Of a DNA stretch of 64,000 nt, positions 58,392-64,000 are shown piece after piece (positions within the stretch are counted from its first letter, which is position 1; each line of letters opens with the position of its first letter). Below the pieces are notes generated by a model, which saw only the letters and a list, made by a program, of their open reading frames with translations, did no database searches and was not told where the DNA came from. Location of the stretch: positions 51,794 to 115,793 of the forward strand of contig JAEUKE010000115.1 in the NCBI GenBank assembly GCA_016794345.1, written 5' to 3'. A program made the position numbers and the translations under genes. The DNA is from Myxococcales bacterium (GTDB taxonomy: Bacteria; Myxococcota_A; Polyangia; Polyangiales; Polyangiaceae).

Positions 58392-58616
58392 TCACTTCGT
58401 CGGCGCCTTGTCCGGCGGCGGATCACCGGTGTCGCCGGGGCCAGGCGTGGGCGCCGGCTTGGGCTCGGGCATGGGCTTGGGCTCCGCGGGCTTCGGGTCT
58501 GCGGGCTTGACCTCCTCCTCGGGCGCCGTGTTGGCCTTTTCGGCGCTGGCGCAGCCGCCCGCGATGTTTGCACCAAGAGCAAATGCAGCGAGCGTGACGA
58601 GCCGAACGATCTTCAT
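58392..58616 (-). CDS. Small Pro/Lys-rich lipoprotein
   Basis: A 74-residue protein with lipobox LGANIAGGCAS and then a Lys/Pro/Glu-rich, repetitive chain (KPADPKPAEPKPMPEPKPAP). It is likely a short outer-membrane-anchored linker or spacer; no folded domain is expected. ATG 58616 gives MKIVRLVTLAAFALG. The gap to the AI-2E gene is 68 bases. Confidence 0.6.
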   Translation of the reverse strand: MKIVRLVTLAAFALGANIAGGCASAEKANTAPEEEVKPADPKPAEPKPMPEPKPAPTPGPGDTGDPPPDKAPTK

Positions 58617-58752
58617 GAGCTTCTCTCCATCAAGCGCGCCACAGGTGACGCGCGACTGTCACATGGCAACGCGCGTGCCGAGCGAGGCCACCGCCAAATC
58701 GCCTGCAACCTCGCCCGCCTCGCCGAGAGGGCTCGCAAGCGCCGCGGAGACG

Positions 58753-58769
58753 TGTGCATGACCTGCACA
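58753..58769. promoter_or_regulatory. TGTGCA-N5-TGCACA inverted repeat upstream of lhr
   Basis: Perfect 6-bp arms at 58753-58758 and 58764-58769 around tgacc, 34 bases before the GTG of lhr and 136 bases upstream of the divergent small lipoprotein. Candidate operator; the rest of the 187-base region shows nothing definite. Confidence 0.3.
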
Positions 58770-58803
58770 GGCGGCACGCAGCGCTTTGGTGTAGAAGCTC
58801 TGC

Positions 58804-61800
58804 GTGGATCCGCTCTCGACCTTTCGTGAGCCGGTACGGGCGTGGTTCCGAGCCTCCCTCGGCGAGCCGACGCGTGCGCAGGCGCTGGCCTGGCCGGCGA
58901 TCGGCGCAGGCCGCTCCACGCTGCTCCTGGCCCCGACGGGCAGCGGCAAGACGCTCGCCGCGTTCCTCGGCGCGCTCGACAAGATCCTCTTCGCAGACGA
59001 GCCGGAGACGCGCCTGCGTGTGGTCTACGTCTCCCCGCTGAAAGCCCTCGCGGTGGACGTCGAGCGCAACCTCCGCGCGCCGCTGGTTGGCATCACTGCG
59101 GCCGCCGAGCGCCTCGGAACGCGGGTTCGTTCCCCCGTCGTCGCCGTGCGCTCCGGAGACACGCCGCAGCGGGAGCGGGCGCAGCTCGTGCGCTCCTCCG
59201 CCGACATCCTCATCACGACGCCCGAGTCGCTCTACCTCCTGCTCACGTCGGAGGCGCGAAAGCACTTCGCCGGCGTCGAGACGGTCATCCTCGACGAGGT
59301 GCACGCCGTCGCGGGCACGAAGCGGGGCGCCCACCTGTTTCTGTCGCTCGAGCGGCTCGAGGCGCTGCGCGATCGCGCGCTGCCCCCTTTGCAGCGCATC
59401 GGCCTCTCCGCGACCGCGCGCCCGGCCGAGGTGATCGCGCGGGCTTTCGGCGGCTACGCCGCGCCCGGCGAGCCGCGTCCCGTGGAGATCGTCGACGCCG
59501 GCGCGAAGCGCGCCGTCGACGTTCGCGTCGAGCTGCCCATCGAGGACTTTCGCGCGCTCGCCGACCGTGACGACACCGGACCTCGCGCGGCCGAGGGCGG
59601 GCGATCGATCTGGCCGTCGATCTATCCGCGGATCGTCGAGCTCATCCGGGCGCACCGCACGACGCTGGTCTTCGTGAACAACCGGCGCACCTCCGAGCGC
59701 CTCGCCGCGGCGCTGAACGAGATCGCGGGCGAAGAGATCGCCTTGGCCCACCACGGCTCCGTGGCCCTGGACCGGCGCGTCGTGATCGAGGACCGCCTCA
59801 AGTCGGGCTCCATCCCCGCGATCGTCGCCACGAGCTCGCTCGAGCTCGGCATCGACATGGGCAGCGTCGACCTCGTCGTCCTCATCGAGGCTCCGCCCAG
59901 CGTCGCGGCCGGCCTGCAGCGAATCGGCCGATCGGGCCATCGCGCGGGGCTCGTCTCGAAGGGCGTGCTCTTCCCCAAGTTCCGCGGCGATCTCCTCGCG
60001 TGCGCAGCCTCCTCGAAGGCGATGGGAGACGCCGAGGTCGAGGCCACCGTGATCCCGGAGAACCCGCTCGACGTGCTCGCGCAGCAGATCGTCGCGGCGG
60101 TCTCGCTCGGCCCCGTCTCGGAGGGCGCGCTCTTCGATCTCGTGCGCGGCGCGGCGCCTTTCGCGTCCCTCCCGCGCGGCGCCTACGAGGGCGTGCTCGA
60201 CATGTTGAGCGGACGCTACCCGTCCGACGAGTTCGCGGAGCTGAGGCCTCGCATCGTCTGGGACCGGGTGAGCGGAGAGCTCTCGCCGCGCCACGGCGCG
60301 CGCCGCCTCGCCGTGGTCTCGGGCGGCACCATCCCGGATCGAGGGCTCTTCCCGGTCTACTTCGCGGGCGGGGAAGGGAAGAGCGTCCGGGTGGGGGAGC
60401 TCGACGAGGAGATGGTGTTCGAGTCTCGGGTGGGTGAGGTCTTCCTCCTCGGCGCCAGCTCCTGGCGCATCGAGGAGATCACCCACGATCGCGTGCTCGT
60501 CACCCCCGCGCCCGGCGAGCCCGGCAAGATGCCGTTCTGGAAGGGCGACAAACCCGGCCGTCCGCTGGAGCTCGGGCTCCGGATCGGCGCGCTCTCGAGG
60601 ACACTCGCCGATCTGGAGGAGCCACGAGCGAGGGCCTTGCTCGAGGAGTCCTACGCGCTCGACGAGCGCGCCGCGCGGAACCTAGCGCGGTACGTGCACG
60701 AGCAGAAGGAGGCGACGGGGGAGGTCCCGAGCGATCGCACCGTCGTGGTCGAGCGCTTCCGTGACGAGCTCGGCGATCAGCGCGTGTGTGTGCTCACGCC
60801 CGTCGGCTCGCGTGTGCTCGCCGCCTGGGCCACCGCCGTCACGACCAAGCTGCGCGACGAGCGCGGCCTGGAGGTCGACGCCATCTGGACGGATGACGGT
60901 ATCGTCTTTCGATTGCCGGACGTTGACGCGGCGCCAGAGCTCTCCGCGTTCATCCCCAACCAGGACGAGGTGGAGGAGCTCGTCGTGCGTGGCCTCGACA
61001 AGACAGCGCTCTTCGCGTCGCGCTTCCGCGAGAACGCGGCGCGCGCGCTCCTCCTCCCGAGAAAGATGCCCGGCAAGCGCAGCCCACTGTGGGCGCAGCG
61101 GAAGCGCGCGGCGGATCTGCTCGGCGTCGCGTCCAGGTACGGCTCCTTCCCGATCGTGCTCGAGACATACCGCGAGTGCCTGCGGGACGTGCTCGACGTC
61201 GCCGCGCTCTCGGGCTTGCTCGCGCGCGTCGCCCAGCGCTCCTTGCGGGTGGTCGCGCTCGACGTGCCGCTCCCGTCGCCCTTCGCGAGCGGCATCCTGT
61301 TCTCGTACGTCGCGGCGTTCATGTACGAGGGAGACGCGCCGCTCGCCGAGCGCCGCGCGCAGGCGCTGAGCCTCGATCAGGAGCGGCTGCGCGAGCTCCT
61401 CGGCGAGGTGGAGCTCCGCGAGCTCCTCGACGAGGAGGCAATCCGTGACACCGAGGCCGCGCTGCAGCACCTCTCCAGCCGCAAGGTGCGTCACGCGGAC
61501 GGGCTCCACGATCTGCTCCTGGTCCTGGGCGATCTGCGCGAGGACGAGATCCGTGCGCGAACGGAGCCGGACCTCGACGCGTCCGCGCTCCTCGCACAGC
61601 TCGTTGCGGCTCGCCGCGTGATCCGCGTCTCGATCGCCAACGAGGAGCGTGCGATCGCGGTGGAGGACACAGGGCGCTTCCGGGACGCGGTGGGCGTCGC
61701 GCCACCGCCCGGCGTGCCCCAGGCCTTCCTCGAGCCGGCGCCGCGGGCGCTGGTGGACCTGGCCGCGCGCTACGCGCGTTCACACGGGCCCTTCACGGCC

Positions 61801-63213
61801 GAGGCGTTCGCGGAGCGCTACGGGCTCGGACGATCGACCGCGAAGACGGCGCTCCTCTCGCTCGTCGCCGCGGGCAAGCTCCTCGCAGGCTCGTTCACGC
61901 CGAGCCGTGTCGGGGAGGAGCTCTGCGACCCGGAGGTGCTGCGCACCATCAAGCGCCGCAGCCTCGCGCGGCTGCGGCGCGAGATCGAGCCGGTCTCCAC
62001 CTCGGCGCTCGCTCGATTCCTCGTCTCGTGGCACGAGCTCGATCGACCGCGATTCGGCCTCGACGGCATCCTGTCGGTGATCGAGCAGCTCGAGGGTCTC
62101 GCGCTCCCGGTCAGCGTCTGGCTCGGCGAGATCTTCCCGCGCCGAATCCGCGACTTCCGTCCGTCGGACCTCGACGATCTGTGCGCGGCCGGCGAGGTCC
62201 TCTGGCGCGGCGTCGAGCCGATCGGGACGAGCGACGGCCGGATCGCCCTCCACTTGACCGATCGCTACGCGCTCCTCGCCGCTCCTCCGGGAGAGGCGGC
62301 ACACGAGCGGGCGCCGGAGGTGCTCCGCGCCCTCGAGCGCCGCGGCGCGGTCTTCTTCGGCGAGCTCGCGGCGGAGGTCGGCGGCTTCGCAGGGGACGTG
62401 CTCGACGCGCTCTGGAGCCTCGTCTTCGCTGGGCTCGTGACGAACGACACGACCGCGCCGCTCCGGTCGCTGTTCAAGATCGGCGTCGGGCGAGAGCGCG
62501 CGGCACCTGCGCGGTTCCGCACGCGGCGGGCGCTGGCGCCGGGTAGCGAAGGTCGCTGGTCGCTCTTGCCTCGGCTCGTGGCCGGCTCGCCCTCCGACAC
62601 CGACAGGCGAACGGCGCTCGCGACGGTCCTGCTCGAGCGATATGGCGTCGTGAACCGCGAGGTCGCGCAGACCGAGGGCATCAGCGGTGGCTTCAGCGCC
62701 GTCTACCCGATCCTCAAGGTGATGGAGGACGCAGGGCGAGTCCGGCGTGGGTACTTCGTCGAGGGGCTCGGCCCGGCGCAGTTCTCCAGGCCCGGCGTGG
62801 ACGAGCGGCTCCGGGCGCTCCGCGATCCGAGCGGTGACGCGCCGGCCCTCGTGCTCGCGGCGACCGACCCCGCGAACCCCTACGGCGCCGCGGTCGGCTG
62901 GCCCGAGGGCGATCCGCGGCCGCAGCGGGCAGCGGGCGCGGAGGTCATCCTCTTCGAGGGCGCGCTCGCCGCGTTCATCGCGCGCGGGGGCGAGGCCGTC
63001 GCCACATTCTTGCCTGCCGAGGAGCCCGAGCGAGGGCGCACCATCGAGGCCATCGGCGCCGCCCTCGCGCGCGAGCTCGACCGCGGAGCCAAGAAGGCCA
63101 TGACGATCGCCCGGATCGACGGCGCCGACGCGGCCGACTCGCCGCTCGCGCCGCTCTGGAAACCTTACGGCTTCGTCATCAGCGGCCGGGGCCTTCTGCT
63201 GCGGCGCCGCTGA
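58804..63213 (+). CDS. lhr: Lhr-family large DNA/RNA helicase
   Basis: A 1469-residue superfamily 2 helicase. Walker A is APTGSGKT at residues 43-50, followed by LRVVYVSPLKALAVDVERNL, TPESLYLLLTSE, a DEVH box (VILDEVHAVAG), GLSATARPAE, and in the second RecA domain LVFVNNRRTSERLA, SLELGIDMGSVDLVVLIEAPP and QRIGRSGHR. A winged-helix and beta-barrel region typical of Lhr core follows, and a long C-terminal extension completes the full-length form. Lhr enzymes unwind branched DNA and DNA-RNA hybrids and are linked to repair. It starts at GTG 58804 (MDPLSTFREPVRAWF); the end ILRRR is at the expected place. No repair gene is adjacent. Confidence 0.92.
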   Translation: MDPLSTFREPVRAWFRASLGEPTRAQALAWPAIGAGRSTLLLAPTGSGKTLAAFLGALDKILFADEPETRLRVVYVSPLKALAVDVERNLRAPLVGITAAAERLGTRVRSPVVAVRSGDTPQRERAQLVRSSADILITTPESLYLLLTSEARKHFAGVETVILDEVHAVAGTKRGAHLFLSLERLEALRDRALPPLQRIGLSATARPAEVIARAFGGYAAPGEPRPVEIVDAGAKRAVDVRVELPIEDFRALADRDDTGPRAAEGGRSIWPSIYPRIVELIRAHRTTLVFVNNRRTSERLAAALNEIAGEEIALAHHGSVALDRRVVIEDRLKSGSIPAIVATSSLELGIDMGSVDLVVLIEAPPSVAAGLQRIGRSGHRAGLVSKGVLFPKFRGDLLACAASSKAMGDAEVEATVIPENPLDVLAQQIVAAVSLGPVSEGALFDLVRGAAPFASLPRGAYEGVLDMLSGRYPSDEFAELRPRIVWDRVSGELSPRHGARRLAVVSGGTIPDRGLFPVYFAGGEGKSVRVGELDEEMVFESRVGEVFLLGASSWRIEEITHDRVLVTPAPGEPGKMPFWKGDKPGRPLELGLRIGALSRTLADLEEPRARALLEESYALDERAARNLARYVHEQKEATGEVPSDRTVVVERFRDELGDQRVCVLTPVGSRVLAAWATAVTTKLRDERGLEVDAIWTDDGIVFRLPDVDAAPELSAFIPNQDEVEELVVRGLDKTALFASRFRENAARALLLPRKMPGKRSPLWAQRKRAADLLGVASRYGSFPIVLETYRECLRDVLDVAALSGLLARVAQRSLRVVALDVPLPSPFASGILFSYVAAFMYEGDAPLAERRAQALSLDQERLRELLGEVELRELLDEEAIRDTEAALQHLSSRKVRHADGLHDLLLVLGDLREDEIRARTEPDLDASALLAQLVAARRVIRVSIANEERAIAVEDTGRFRDAVGVAPPPGVPQAFLEPAPRALVDLAARYARSHGPFTAEAFAERYGLGRSTAKTALLSLVAAGKLLAGSFTPSRVGEELCDPEVLRTIKRRSLARLRREIEPVSTSALARFLVSWHELDRPRFGLDGILSVIEQLEGLALPVSVWLGEIFPRRIRDFRPSDLDDLCAAGEVLWRGVEPIGTSDGRIALHLTDRYALLAAPPGEAAHERAPEVLRALERRGAVFFGELAAEVGGFAGDVLDALWSLVFAGLVTNDTTAPLRSLFKIGVGRERAAPARFRTRRALAPGSEGRWSLLPRLVAGSPSDTDRRTALATVLLERYGVVNREVAQTEGISGGFSAVYPILKVMEDAGRVRRGYFVEGLGPAQFSRPGVDERLRALRDPSGDAPALVLAATDPANPYGAAVGWPEGDPRPQRAAGAEVILFEGALAAFIARGGEAVATFLPAEEPERGRTIEAIGAALARELDRGAKKAMTIARIDGADAADSPLAPLWKPYGFVISGRGLLLRRR

Positions 63214-63316
63214 AGAAGGTCGCTATCTCCGCCGCCGACGGGCTCAGGCTGCCGGCGCGGCCCTTCTTCTCCAGCCCCAGGCGCCGCCTCAAGGTCGCCG
63301 GGAGCCGGGACGCTCG

Positions 63317-64000
63317 TCAACCCGCGCGGATCGCGGCAGAGACCCGATCCAGGAGGTCTTGCACGTGGAAGGGCTTCGCGAGGATCGGGTACCGGCCCCG
63401 CGCCGCGTGGGCGCCGACGCCGGTGACGAGCAACACCGCCGTGTTGGTCGTGGCGGTGACACGATCGGCCAGCGCGACGCCGTCGACACCAGGCAAGGAG
63501 AGGTCCGCCAGCAGCAGGCGAGGCGCGCGGCTCTCGATCCCCGCGAGGGCCTCCTCCGCCGAGCGGAACGTCTCGACCTCGTAGCCGGCGTGGCGAAGGA
63601 TCTCCGAGAGCGAGCTCGCGAGGCCCTCGTCGTCCTCCACCAGCACCACGTGGGCGCCCGTCGCGCCGCGGCTCGCCGGTCCCGGGGTGGCCTGGCGCGG
63701 CTCGGAAGGGGGCTCCCCGAGATGCCGCGGCAGCCACACCCGGAAGACCGTGCCGGCAGGGGAGGTCTCGAAGTCGACGCGGCCGCCGAGCTCGAGCGCG
63801 ATGTCACGCACGGTGGAGAGCCCGAGCCCGGTTCCTCGGCCCTCGATCTTCCCGGTCACGAACGGCTCGAAGACTCGAGGCGCGATCGAGTCGGGGATCC
63901 CTCGGCCGTCGTCGCTCACCTCGATGAGCACGTAGTCTCCGGGGGCGAGGGTGCCCGTTCGTGTCGAGGTGGCGCTCGTCACCTCTGCCACCGAGGCGCG
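63317..64000 (-). CDS. Hybrid histidine kinase, 3' part (ATPase C-terminal end plus receiver), cut by the window
   Basis: The open frame reaches the right edge without a start, so only the C-terminal part, about 227 residues, is visible. It begins in the HATPase domain (YVLIEVSDDGRGIPDSIAPRVFEPFVTGKIEGRGTGLGLSTV for the G1-G2 boxes, then GTVFRVWLPRH). A receiver domain follows with HVVLVEDDEGLASSLSEILR, the phospho-acceptor Asp in LLLADLSLPGVDG and the conserved Lys in ILAKPFHVQDLLDRV. Layout is like the hybrid kinase at 36765. The sensor and H-box lie outside. It converges on lhr with about 100 bases between. Confidence 0.85.
   Translation of the reverse strand, partial: RASVAEVTSATSTRTGTLAPGDYVLIEVSDDGRGIPDSIAPRVFEPFVTGKIEGRGTGLGLSTVRDIALELGGRVDFETSPAGTVFRVWLPRHLGEPPSEPRQATPGPASRGATGAHVVLVEDDEGLASSLSEILRHAGYEVETFRSAEEALAGIESRAPRLLLADLSLPGVDGVALADRVTATTNTAVLLVTGVGAHAARGRYPILAKPFHVQDLLDRVSAAIRAG

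Noticed and set aside
58617..58803. Small gene in the lhr upstream region
   Set aside because: No start with plausible ribosome binding site and coding bias; the region is better read as promoter DNA.

Overview
The window is very GC-rich, densely coded DNA from what looks like a myxobacterium (Myxococcota, probably Polyangia/Sorangiineae). The assignment rests on a MYXO-CTERM tail (gene at 39868-41625), an AgmX/PglI-type C-terminal domain (51123-51776), many lipoproteins with Thr/Ser/Gly-rich linkers after the lipobox, zinc-ribbon/FHA and PP2C phospho-signalling genes, and a kinase-like pseudoenzyme. About 55 protein genes are supported. No tRNA, rRNA, CRISPR array or insertion sequence was recognised. 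Genes at both ends run off the window.

Layout. 1-1314 is the nickel-pincer cofactor gene larC with a histidine-rich N-terminus. 1331-11166 is a leftward block: a beta-barrel protein, a zinc-ribbon/FHA protein, a PP2C phosphatase, two Opp/Dpp-type permeases (one with a large HEAT-like insert), a thioredoxin-rhodanese fusion, argS and a lipoprotein. 11756-12205 is a 450-base non-coding stretch between convergent genes, carrying three copies of a G/C-tract hairpin repeat; a fourth copy lies near 3770-3806. 12206-16447 is a leftward, overlapping four-gene operon: a small gluconate-dehydrogenase-subunit-3-like protein, a GMC oxidoreductase, threonine aldolase and a TPR lipoprotein. Two long hairpins sit in its divergent upstream region.

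16641-18274 encodes a phosphotransferase-fold protein and a JAMM peptidase. 18416-27713 is the standout region: a type VI secretion cargo island with a pesticin-type lysozyme, VgrG, an ABC/RecF-like ATPase with degraded catalytic positions, two DcrB/Eag-type chaperones, a membrane PAAR protein with an exact prePAAR motif, and two more VgrGs. The genes are nearly contiguous and several overlap.

27898-34673 holds a tandem universal stress protein, an unknown protein, an unusually large TRAP permease pair and a Kef-type antiporter. 34712-43277 holds a beta-helix lipoprotein, a hybrid histidine kinase, an M23 peptidase, a membrane protein, an FG-GAP MYXO-CTERM protein and an amidase. 43312-48064 is leftward: a pseudokinase, an M15-like peptidase, a DUF2914 lipoprotein, a TrkA-type protein with a pore-like region but no filter motif, and a glutaredoxin. 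48112-55565 contains a histidine phosphatase, a DUF3108 lipoprotein, an orphan PAAR-like tip protein, a GH114 lipoprotein, an SDR, a TPR-methyltransferase and repeat lipoproteins. 55686-58616 is a membrane-protein cassette plus a small lipoprotein. The window closes with the large helicase lhr and a truncated hybrid histidine kinase.

Functions and start sites are judged by eye from motifs; no database search was run.
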